Assembly (NCBI RefSeq): GCF_001513975.1
Contig: NZ_KQ947992.1
Location: forward strand, 329,634 to 393,633
Origin: Streptomyces curacoi
GTDB taxonomy: Bacteria; Actinomycetota; Actinomycetes; Streptomycetales; Streptomycetaceae
DNA: 64,000 bases
Reading direction: 5' to 3'
Shown here: positions 55,334 through 64,000 of the stretch, piece by piece
How the letters are laid out: the number at the start of each line of letters is the position of its first letter
How positions within the stretch are numbered: the stretch's first letter is position 1
Translations under genes and position numbers: made by a program
The notes under the pieces: generated by a model
What the model was told of the DNA's origin: nothing
Databases searched by the model: none
What the model saw: only the letters and a program-made list of their open reading frames with translations

Positions 55334-57598
55334 GTGGAATTGTCAAACAGCGATGAAATTCGTGGTGAGCAGGAATTCATCGACGCCCTGTACGCGCGCG
55401 TGGACGCCCTGCGCGGTGACACCGAGGCCGGCGTCACGGACGCGCTCGCCCAGGGCGACACGCCCATGCAGGCCCGGCTGGAGCGGGACATCCTCGTCGC
55501 CGAGCGGTCCGGGCTGCTCGCCGCGCTGAACGCCGTCGACGGCTCCCTCTGCTTCGGCCGCATCGACCACACCTCCGGCGTCAGCCACCACATCGGCCGT
55601 ATCGGCCTGCGCACCGACGACGCCGAGCGCACGCCGATCCTCATCGACTGGCGGGCCGACCTCGCCCGCCCCTTCTACCTGGCCACCGGTCACACCCCGA
55701 TGGGCATCAGGCGCAGGCGGCACATCACCACCAGCGGCCGTACGGTCACCGCCCTGCACGACGAGATCCTCGACCTCGGCGACGCGACCAGGACCGGCCA
55801 CGAGGACCCGAGCGGCGACGCCGTGCTCCTCGCCGCCCTCAACTCGGCCCGCACCGGCCGGATGAACGACATCGTGCAGACCATCCAGGCCGAACAGGAC
55901 CAGATCATCCGGGCCCCGCACCGCGGGGTGCTGGTGGTCGAGGGCGGCCCCGGCACCGGCAAGACCGCCGTCGCCCTGCACCGCGCCGCCTACCTCCTGT
56001 ACGAACACCGGGAACTGCTCGCCAAGCGCGCCGTCCTGATCGTCGGCCCCAACCCCGCCTTCCTCGGCTACATCGGCGAGGTGCTGCCCTCGCTGGGCGA
56101 GACGGGCGTGCTGCTGGCCACGGTCGGCGAGCTGTTCCCCGGTGTGCGGGCGACGGCGACCGACACCCGTGAGGCCGCCGCGGTGAAGGGGCGCGCCGAC
56201 ATGGCGGACGTGCTCGCCGACGTCGTACGCGACTGGCAGGCCCTGCCCGACCCGGTGATCACCATCGAGCACGACCGCGAGATCCTCATGCTCGACGACG
56301 ACCTGGTGCGGGTGGCCCGTGAACGCACCCGCGCCGCGCGGCTGCCGCACAACGTGGCCCGCGAGCACTTCGAGGGCCACATCCTCAACACGCTCACCGA
56401 GCTGTACGCCGAACGTGTCGGCACCGACCCCTACGACGGCACGAGCCTGCTCGACGCCGGCGACATCACCCAGATCCGTGACGAACTCGCCGAGAATCCC
56501 GAAGTCTGGGCCGCCGTCGACCAGTTGTGGCCCCGGCTGACACCGCAGCGCCTGGTAGCGGACTTCCTCGCCGACCCCGTCGGCTATCTCCCCGACGAGG
56601 ACGCCGCCGCCATCCGCCGCCCGGTCACCCGGGCCTGGACCGTGGCGGACGTACCGCTGCTCGACGAGGCCGCCGAACTGCTCGGCGAGGACGACCGGCC
56701 GGCGCGGGCACGGGCCGAGCGCGAGCGGGAGACGCAGGTCGCGTACGCGCAGGGGGTGCTGGACGTGTCGTACGCCTCCCGGACCTACGAGTTCGAGGAC
56801 AAGGAGGACAGCGACCCCGACGGCTCCGAGGTGCTGTCGGCGCACGACATCATCGACGCCGAGCGCTTCGCCGAACGCCATGAGGAGGACGACCACCGCA
56901 GCGCCGCCGAGCGCGCGGCGGCCGACCGGACCTGGGCGTTCGGGCACATCATCGTCGACGAGGCGCAGGAGCTGTCGCCGATGGCCTGGCGGCTGCTCAT
57001 GCGGCGCAGCCCGACCCGCTCGATGACCCTGGTCGGCGACCCGGCCCAGACGGCGGAGGCGGCGGGCGTCGGCTCCTGGGCGAAGATCCTCGAACCGTAT
57101 GTCGAGGACCGCTGGGAGCACACCCGGCTCGGCGTCAACTACCGGACACCGGCCGAGATCATGGAGCTCGCGGCGGCTGTCGTGCGCGCCGAGAACCCCG
57201 ACTTCGAGCCGCCGAGCTCGGTGCGCTCGACAGGGGTACGGCCCTGGGTACGCGCCACCGACGACCTGCCCGCAGCCGTCGCCGAGGCGGTCGAGGAACT
57301 GACGCCCACCGAGGGCCGGCTCGCGGTCATCGCACCCCGCCATCTGCACCGCAGGCTGGCGGCGCGGCTGGACGGGGTCACGGCGGGGGCGGAGCCGGAC
57401 CTCACGCGGACCGTCGTCCTCCTCGACCCGCGTCAGTCCAAGGGCCTGGAGTTCGACTCCGTGCTGGTGGTGGAGCCGGGGCTGTACGGCACGAGCGATC
57501 TGTACGTGGCGCTGACTCGGGCCACACAGCGGTTGGGGGTACTGCACACGGGTCGGCTGCCGCAGCGCTTGGCGGAAAGCTCGCCGGCACCGGCGTGA
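55334..57598 (+). CDS. HelD-type RNA polymerase-associated ATPase
   Basis: 754 aa from GTG 55334; TTG 55340, with GGGAG five bases upstream, is an equally good start. A charged coiled-coil N-terminus (EQEFIDALYARVDALRGD) is followed by the HelD-specific RIDHTSGVSHHIGRIGL and WRADLARPFYLATG segments. Superfamily 1 motifs follow: P-loop VEGGPGTGKTAVALHR, motif II FGHIIVDEAQELSPM, motif III LVGDPAQTAEA and motif VI VALTRATQRLG. HelD proteins free stalled RNA polymerase from DNA; HelR members also displace rifampicin. I see no rifamycin-associated element upstream. Confidence 0.9.
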   Translation: MELSNSDEIRGEQEFIDALYARVDALRGDTEAGVTDALAQGDTPMQARLERDILVAERSGLLAALNAVDGSLCFGRIDHTSGVSHHIGRIGLRTDDAERTPILIDWRADLARPFYLATGHTPMGIRRRRHITTSGRTVTALHDEILDLGDATRTGHEDPSGDAVLLAALNSARTGRMNDIVQTIQAEQDQIIRAPHRGVLVVEGGPGTGKTAVALHRAAYLLYEHRELLAKRAVLIVGPNPAFLGYIGEVLPSLGETGVLLATVGELFPGVRATATDTREAAAVKGRADMADVLADVVRDWQALPDPVITIEHDREILMLDDDLVRVARERTRAARLPHNVAREHFEGHILNTLTELYAERVGTDPYDGTSLLDAGDITQIRDELAENPEVWAAVDQLWPRLTPQRLVADFLADPVGYLPDEDAAAIRRPVTRAWTVADVPLLDEAAELLGEDDRPARARAERERETQVAYAQGVLDVSYASRTYEFEDKEDSDPDGSEVLSAHDIIDAERFAERHEEDDHRSAAERAAADRTWAFGHIIVDEAQELSPMAWRLLMRRSPTRSMTLVGDPAQTAEAAGVGSWAKILEPYVEDRWEHTRLGVNYRTPAEIMELAAAVVRAENPDFEPPSSVRSTGVRPWVRATDDLPAAVAEAVEELTPTEGRLAVIAPRHLHRRLAARLDGVTAGAEPDLTRTVVLLDPRQSKGLEFDSVLVVEPGLYGTSDLYVALTRATQRLGVLHTGRLPQRLAESSPAPA

Positions 57599-57663
57599 CC
57601 GTCCCTGGAGGGCCTGCGGCCCCCAGGCCCCCGCTTCGGCCCTGAACGGGCCTCGTCCTCAAA

Positions 57664-57697
57664 CGCCGGAGGGGCTGAAAAGCCAGCCCCTCCGGCG
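57664..57697. terminator. Bidirectional hairpin between helD and glgB
   Basis: CGCCGGAGGGGCTG (57664-57677) and CAGCCCCTCCGGCG (57684-57697) around AAAAGC. It belongs to the CCTCAAACGCCGGAGGGGCTG repeat that I recall from many Streptomyces intergenic regions, and lies between two convergent genes. Confidence 0.88.
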
Positions 57698-57706
57698 GCG
57701 AGGAAA

Positions 57707-60424
57707 CTAGGCCGGACGCAGCCACACCGTTGCCAGTGGTGGCAACGTCAGCCGGATGCTGGCCGGGCGGCCGTGCCAGGGCTGGGCCTCCGGCTTGACG
57801 GGGTCGGGGTTGATGACATCACTGCCCCCGTACTTCGCCGCGTCGGTGTTCACCGTCTCGTGCCACGCCGGCACGTCCTCCGGCACCCCGACCCGGTACT
57901 CGTACCGGACCACCGGCGACATGTTCGACACCGCCAGCAGCGGCGCCCCCTCCGCGTCGAAGCGCAGGAACGCGAACACGTTGTCGTCGGCCGCGTCCCC
58001 GACCACCCACTGGAAGCCGGACGGGTCGGTGTCCCGCTGCCAGAGCGCCGGGGTGTGCCGGTACACCGTGTTCAGGTCGCGGACCAGGTCCCGCACGCCC
58101 CGATGGTCCGCCTCCGCCCCGTACGCCGGATCCAGCAGCCACCAGTCCGGCCCGTGCGCCTCCGACCACTCCGCGCCCTGCGCGAACTCCTGCCCCATGA
58201 ACAGCAGCTGCTTGCCCGGGTGGGCCCACATGAAGCCCAGGTAGGCGCGGTGGTTGGCGCGCTGCTGCCACCAGTCGCCCGGCATCTTCGACACCAGGGA
58301 ACGCTTGCCGTGCACGACCTCGTCGTGGGAGATCGGCAAAACGTAGTTCTCGCTGTACGCGTACACCATCGAGAACGTCATCTCGTTGTGGTGGTACTTG
58401 CGGTGCACCGGCTCCTTGGCCATGTACTCCAGCGAGTCGTGCATCCAGCCCATGTTCCACTTCAGCCCGAAGCCCAGGCCCCCGAAGCCGCCCGGCCCCG
58501 ACACGTGCGTAGGGCGCGTCACGCCGTCCCAGGCCGTGGACTCCTCGGCGATCGTCACGACCCCCGGCACGCGCCGGTACACCGTCGCGTTCATCTCCTG
58601 CAGGAACGCCACCGCGTCCAGGTTCTCCCGCCCGCCGTGCACGTTCGGAACCCACTGGCCCGGCTCACGCGAGTAGTCGAGGTAGAGCATCGAGGCGACG
58701 GCGTCCACCCGCAGCCCGTCGATGTGGAACTCCTCGCACCAGTACACCGCGTTCGCCACCAGGAAGTTGCGCACCTCGCGCCGCCCGAAGTCGAACTCCA
58801 GGGTGCCCCAGTCGGGGTGGGCGGAGCGCAGCGGATCCTCGTGCTCGTACAGCGGACGCCCGTCGAACTCGGCCAGCGCCCAGTCGTCGCGCGGGAAGTG
58901 CGCCGGCACCCAGTCCATCAGGACACCGATCCCGGCCTGGTGCAGGGCGTCGACCAGGTACTTGAAGTCGTCCGGGGTGCCGAGGCGGGCCGTGGGCGCG
59001 TAGAAGCCGGTGACCTGGTAGCCCCAGGAGCCGCCGAAGGGATGCTCGGCGACCGGCATCAGCTCGACGTGGGTGAAGCCCAGGTCCTTGACGTAGGCCG
59101 GCAGCTGCTCGGCCAGTTGACGGTACGACAGACCTGGCCGCCAGGACGGCAGGTGAACCTCGTACACCGAGAACGGCGCCTCGTGCGTCGGGATCTGCCC
59201 GCGCCGCGCCAGCCACTCCGCGTCGCCCCACTCGTGGTGCGAGGCGTGCACGATGGACGACGTGTCGGGCGGGGCCTGCGTGCGGCGGGCCAGCGGGTCG
59301 GCGCGCAGCGTCTTCGAACCGTCGGGCCGGGTGATCTCGAACTTGTACAGCTCGCCCTCACCGATGCCGGGCACGAACAGCTCCCAGACACCGACGCCGC
59401 CGAGCGAGCGCATCGGATACCCGGTGCCGTCCCAGTAGTTGAAGGTGCCGGCCAGGGACACGCCGCGCGCGTTCGGCGCCCACACCGTGAACCGGGTGCC
59501 GGTCACGCCCTGGTGCGTCATCGGCTCGGCGCCGAGCGCCCGCCACAGCTCCTCGTGCCGCCCCTCGCCGATCAGATGCAGGTCCAGCTCGCCCAGCGCG
59601 GGCAGGAAACGGTACGCGTCCTCGGTCTCCTGGACCGTCCCCTCGTAGGCGATGAGGAGCCGATACCCCGCCGGTACGTCCCGCAGCGGCAGCAGTCCGG
59701 AGAAGAACCCCTCCCCGTCGTCGTGCAGCTCGGCCCGCAGGTCCCCCACGACGACGGTCACCGACAGGGCGTACGGCCTGAAGGCCCGGAAGGCGACACC
59801 GCCGGGCACCGGATGCGCGCCGAGGACGGAGTGCGGGTCGTGGTGCGTGCCGCTGAGGAGCCGGTCGCGGTCGGCGGCGTCTAGGGCGGGGGAGACGGCG
59901 ACGGGCGCCTCCGGCGGCGGAGCGGCCTTCGCGGGGGACGTCTTCTGCGCGGGGATCTTCCTGGGCGCCGTCTTCTGCGCGGGGATCTTCTTCGCGGCGG
60001 CCTTTTCCGTGCCGGTGCTCTTGGCCGTCGTGCTCTTGGCCGCAGTGGTCTTCCCCGCCGTGTTCTTCGTCCCCGTGCTCTTCGCGGCGGTCGTCTTCGC
60101 GGTGGTCTTCTTCGCGGTGGTCTTCTTGGCCACGGTCTTCTTCGCGGCGGTCTTCTTGGCGGCCGTCTTCTTCGCCGGAGCCTTCTTGGCGGCGGTCTTC
60201 TTCGCCGCGGTCTTCTTCGCGACCGTCTCCTTCGCCGCGGCGGCCTTGGTCGTCGCCTTCTTCGCCGTCGCTTTCGCCGCCCCCTTCCTCATGGCCTCCG
60301 CGGCCTTCTCGGCGGCTTTCGCCGTCTTCGCCGTCGCCTTCTTCGCGACGCTCGTCTGCTCGGCCGTCTGCTCTGCGGTCTCCTTGGAATCCGAACCGCT
60401 GGAGGGAGTGGTGCGGGGGGTCAC
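57707..60424 (-). CDS. glgB: 1,4-alpha-glucan branching enzyme with histone H1-like N-terminal extension
   Basis: 905 aa from GTG 60424, overlapping the maltokinase stop (GTGA) with GAGGAGG upstream. The first ~180 residues are a Lys/Ala/Thr-rich repeat (A-K-K-T-A-A-K-K-type), then Pro-rich. The enzyme proper begins near RLLSGTHHDPHSVLGAHPVP: CBM48 modules, then the GH13 barrel with DWVPAHFP, nucleophile Asp in GLRVDAVASMLYLD, acid/base Glu in TIAEESTAW and Asp in PISHDEVVHGKRSL. It adds alpha-1,6 branches to the glucan made by GlgE. It is longer than usual (about 740 aa) because of the basic tail. Confidence 0.95.
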   Translation of the reverse strand: MTPRTTPSSGSDSKETAEQTAEQTSVAKKATAKTAKAAEKAAEAMRKGAAKATAKKATTKAAAAKETVAKKTAAKKTAAKKAPAKKTAAKKTAAKKTVAKKTTAKKTTAKTTAAKSTGTKNTAGKTTAAKSTTAKSTGTEKAAAKKIPAQKTAPRKIPAQKTSPAKAAPPPEAPVAVSPALDAADRDRLLSGTHHDPHSVLGAHPVPGGVAFRAFRPYALSVTVVVGDLRAELHDDGEGFFSGLLPLRDVPAGYRLLIAYEGTVQETEDAYRFLPALGELDLHLIGEGRHEELWRALGAEPMTHQGVTGTRFTVWAPNARGVSLAGTFNYWDGTGYPMRSLGGVGVWELFVPGIGEGELYKFEITRPDGSKTLRADPLARRTQAPPDTSSIVHASHHEWGDAEWLARRGQIPTHEAPFSVYEVHLPSWRPGLSYRQLAEQLPAYVKDLGFTHVELMPVAEHPFGGSWGYQVTGFYAPTARLGTPDDFKYLVDALHQAGIGVLMDWVPAHFPRDDWALAEFDGRPLYEHEDPLRSAHPDWGTLEFDFGRREVRNFLVANAVYWCEEFHIDGLRVDAVASMLYLDYSREPGQWVPNVHGGRENLDAVAFLQEMNATVYRRVPGVVTIAEESTAWDGVTRPTHVSGPGGFGGLGFGLKWNMGWMHDSLEYMAKEPVHRKYHHNEMTFSMVYAYSENYVLPISHDEVVHGKRSLVSKMPGDWWQQRANHRAYLGFMWAHPGKQLLFMGQEFAQGAEWSEAHGPDWWLLDPAYGAEADHRGVRDLVRDLNTVYRHTPALWQRDTDPSGFQWVVGDAADDNVFAFLRFDAEGAPLLAVSNMSPVVRYEYRVGVPEDVPAWHETVNTDAAKYGGSDVINPDPVKPEAQPWHGRPASIRLTLPPLATVWLRPA
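59930..60370 (-). repeat. Lys/Ala-rich coding repeat in glgB
   Basis: Tandem degenerate units (complement of GTCTTCTTCGCGGCGG) encode K-K-T-A-A-K-K-type peptides resembling the C-terminal tails of histone H1-like HupS and other nucleoid proteins. Confidence 0.8.
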
Positions 60425-61878
60425 GGGCGGGGCCTCCTCGGCGAAGGTGGGGATGCGGGTGTGGGTGCGGGGATGGAGGGGGTCGGGGTGCCGCCGTCCG
60501 CGGCGAGGCGGCGTATGGCGGACAGCGGTACCGGGAGCCAGTCGGGGCGGTGGCGGGCCTCGTAGACGACCTCGTAGATCGCCTTGTCGGTCTCGTACGC
60601 CCGCAGCAGCACCGGATCGGTCCGCGGATCGGCGCCGCTGACCTGCGCGTACCCGGAGCAGTACGCGGCCCGGCAGCTCTCGGCCCAGCCGGGTATCGGC
60701 GGGTCGGCCGAGTGGGCCGCGTAGTCGAAGGAGCGCAGCATTCCCGCCACGTCCCGCACCGGCGGCTGCGGCATCCGCCGCTCGGCCAGCGGCTTCGACG
60801 GCTCGCCCTCGAAGTCGATCAGCCACCACCGCCCGGCGGGCGAGCGCAGGCACTGCCCGAGATGCAGGTCGCCGTGGATGCGCTGGGCGGTCCAGGTGCT
60901 GCCCTCGGCGGCCAGGCCGGCCAGCGCCTCGAAGGCGGAGCGCAGGCCGGGCGCGTACGGCTGGAGCGCGGGCACCGCCTGCGCGGCCACGTCGAGCCGC
61001 TCGACCATGCCGTCGACCAGCTGCTGCACCTGCGTGTGCCCCAGCGTCACGGTCGGCAGGGTGCGGGCCAGCGCCGTGTGCACCTCGGCGGTGGCGCGCC
61101 CGAGCGCTCGGGCCGCCGCGGCGAAGTCCTCGCCCTTGGCCAGCTCGCGCAGCGCCAGCTCCCAGCCGTCGGCCGCGCCCTGCACGAAGGGCTGGAGCAC
61201 GCCGAGGACATACGACTCGCCCGCCAGCTCCGCCCGGATCCAGGCGGTCGGCGCGGGCACCCGCTCACAGCCCTCGCGGGCCAGCGCCAGCGGCAGCTCC
61301 AGGTCGGGATTGACGCCGGGCACGATCCGGCGCAACAGCTTCAGGATGAACGTATCGCCGTAGACGACCGACGAGTTCGACTGCTCGGACGTGACCAGGC
61401 GCGGCACCAGACCGGACCGGATCCGCTGGCTCCCGTCGCGTTCGAACCGCAGCCCGCCGATCCGGGCCCCGGTGCGCAGCGCCTCCAGGAGCAGCTCGGT
61501 GGGGCGGGGGTCGTGCAGGGCGTCGTACACCGTGCGTCCGGCGAGCGGGCCCTCGGCCACGTGTCCGATCAGCGCGGGCGCCAGCCGGGGCGGCAGCGCC
61601 TCGCGCTCTCCTATGAGGAGCTGGTAGCAGTCCGCGGGCTGCTCGGGGGCGCCGGGCACGGGGGCGAGCGGCTGATGGGCGCGCACCAGCAGGTGGTACA
61701 GGCCCAGCTTGCCGCCGGGCGGCAGCAGCTCGGTGGCCGCCACCAGCGAGAATCCGGTGACCGGGCGCCCCTTTCCCGCGAACCACCGCTGCCGCGGCAG
61801 CCACTCCCGCAGTAGGGGGTCCAGCGACCCGAGAAGGCCGGGAGGGGGTGTGAGGGTACGGGTGACGGCTTCCGACAT
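60421..61878 (-). CDS. mak: Maltokinase (Mak/Pep2)
   Basis: 485 aa. N-terminal LREWLPRQRWFAGKGRPV is the maltokinase cap domain; the kinase core shows SEQSNSSVVYGDTFILKLLR (ATP lysine), RIHGDLHLGQCL (catalytic loop) and WWLIDFEGEPSKPLAER (metal-binding Asp). It phosphorylates maltose from TreS to maltose 1-phosphate, the GlgE substrate. It lies between treS and glgB in the operon. A strong intercistronic hairpin precedes it (61928-61961). The C-terminus is Pro-rich. Confidence 0.94.
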   Translation of the reverse strand: MSEAVTRTLTPPPGLLGSLDPLLREWLPRQRWFAGKGRPVTGFSLVAATELLPPGGKLGLYHLLVRAHQPLAPVPGAPEQPADCYQLLIGEREALPPRLAPALIGHVAEGPLAGRTVYDALHDPRPTELLLEALRTGARIGGLRFERDGSQRIRSGLVPRLVTSEQSNSSVVYGDTFILKLLRRIVPGVNPDLELPLALAREGCERVPAPTAWIRAELAGESYVLGVLQPFVQGAADGWELALRELAKGEDFAAAARALGRATAEVHTALARTLPTVTLGHTQVQQLVDGMVERLDVAAQAVPALQPYAPGLRSAFEALAGLAAEGSTWTAQRIHGDLHLGQCLRSPAGRWWLIDFEGEPSKPLAERRMPQPPVRDVAGMLRSFDYAAHSADPPIPGWAESCRAAYCSGYAQVSGADPRTDPVLLRAYETDKAIYEVVYEARHRPDWLPVPLSAIRRLAADGGTPTPSIPAPTPASPPSPRRPRP

Positions 61879-61927
61879 GGCGTCGTGTCCTTTCCCCGGG
61901 CCGGTCGGGGTGGTTACTGATGCGTGC

Positions 61928-61961
61928 CCCGGGCGGGGCGGGAGAAACCGCCCCGCCCGGG
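61928..61961. terminator. Intercistronic hairpin between treS and mak
   Basis: 14-bp GC stem (CCCGGGCGGGGCGG with CCGCCCCGCCCGGG) and a GAGAAA loop in the 86-bp gap. It may attenuate transcription or stabilise the glgE-treS part of the message. Confidence 0.75.
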
Positions 61962-61964
61962 CTC

Positions 61965-63661
<1,697 letters not shown>

Positions 63662-63665
<4 letters not shown>

Positions 63666-64000
63666 TTTGTGGGTGACCCTCCGATCTGCGGGGTGGACGG
63701 TCGCAGGACGGTGAGGATGTGCGCGGGCCTGTGTCCCGGCTCCAGACGCACATAGTTGGCCCTGCCCCAGTGATAGGTCTCGCCGGTGAGCTCGTCGCGC
63801 ACCGGAACCGACTCGTGCCAGTCCAGGCCGAGTTGCGGCATGTCCAACGAGACCGTGGCCTCCTGGGTGTGGTGGGGGTCGAGGTTGGCGACCACTAGAA
63901 CCGTGTTCGATCCACTTCGCTTCGAGTACGCGATCACCGCTTCCTGGTCCGCGTGGTGGAAGTGGAGGTCGCGCAGCTGTCGCAGGGCCGGACTCGCCCT
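63662..64000 (-). CDS. glgE: Maltosyltransferase GlgE, C-terminal 112 residues only
   Basis: The open frame enters from the right edge of the window and ends at 63662. RASPALRQLRDLHFHHADQ, NTVLVVANLDPHHTQEATVS, LDMPQLGLDWHESVPVRDEL and YHWGRANYVRLEPG form the C-terminal beta-sandwich domain of GlgE. The enzyme extends alpha-1,4-glucan with maltose 1-phosphate. Four-base overlap with treS. The catalytic barrel lies outside the window. Confidence 0.92.

Noticed and set aside
55343..57547. A long minus-strand frame opposite the HelD gene
   Set aside because: No motifs, while the plus strand has a full set of superfamily 1 helicase motifs.
57773..59884. A 703-codon plus-strand frame opposite glgB
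   Set aside because: Composition is an Arg/Val/His-rich mirror of glgB; the real gene is unambiguous.

Overview
The window is high-GC actinobacterial DNA, almost certainly from a Streptomyces chromosome. It carries type II polyketide genes of the spore-pigment (whiE/sch/cur) type, many GTG and TTG starts, GTGA/ATGA translational coupling, DUF6230/DUF6114 and AIM24 proteins, and a gene order (icmA, thioredoxin, pyk, ackA-pta, pfkA, sugar ABC, dctA with its two-component system, glgB-mak-treS-glgE) that I recall from the SCO54xx segment of the S. coelicolor core. That synteny is from memory, not computed.

Layout. 1-1355: AIM24 fragment, a DUF3817 membrane protein and a thiamine-binding-like protein. 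1421-3631: a three-gene operon (SRPBCC membrane protein, DUF4166, TetR) with two palindromic operators in front. 3789-5295: a leishmanolysin-like metalloprotease followed by decayed tandem copies of its own 3' end. 5702-15459: an aromatic polyketide (spore-pigment type) cluster with cupin, KS-alpha, KS-beta, ACP, two cyclases, FAD hydroxylase, amidohydrolase, P450 and an ABM-domain protein. 15524-19996: MarR, a second DUF3817 protein, isobutyryl-CoA mutase large subunit, TetR, and a thioredoxin/TPR protein. 20623-23375: DUF6230, DUF6114 and a secreted low-complexity protein. 23731-28765: a giant secreted polymorphic toxin (ricin lectin, alanine-rich coiled coil, C-terminal deaminase) with an overlapping candidate immunity gene. 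29380-35558: pyruvate kinase, acetate kinase, phosphotransacetylase and phosphofructokinase. 35610-45670: an XRE regulator, two convergent paralogous NB-ARC/TPR ATPases flanking a sugar ABC operon, a nucleosidase-like effector gene and a membrane protein. 45698-49671: CitA/CitB-type two-component system and a DctA transporter. 50065-54312: a small secreted protein, a small membrane protein and a SEFIR/NB-ARC/TPR ATPase. 54424-57598: MerR, a thioredoxin disrupted by a 40-bp repeat, and a HelD-type ATPase. 57707-64000: the GlgE pathway operon.

The genes fall into three themes. Central carbon metabolism is represented by pyk, ackA-pta, pfkA, icmA and the glgE-treS-mak-glgB operon, which turns trehalose into alpha-glucan. 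Developmental secondary metabolism is represented by the pigment cluster. Biological conflict is represented by the secreted deaminase toxin with its immunity gene and by three NLR-like STAND ATPases. The most novel-looking item is the pair formed by a nucleosidase that ends in a G-D-H-I-D-F-R-G-G-x-F-x-G-P-V tag and the NB-ARC/TPR gene just behind it. A paralogous NB-ARC/TPR protein 6 kb away carries almost the same tag at its own N-terminus. This suggests an effector/receptor signalling pair that pairs through a short amyloid-like motif.
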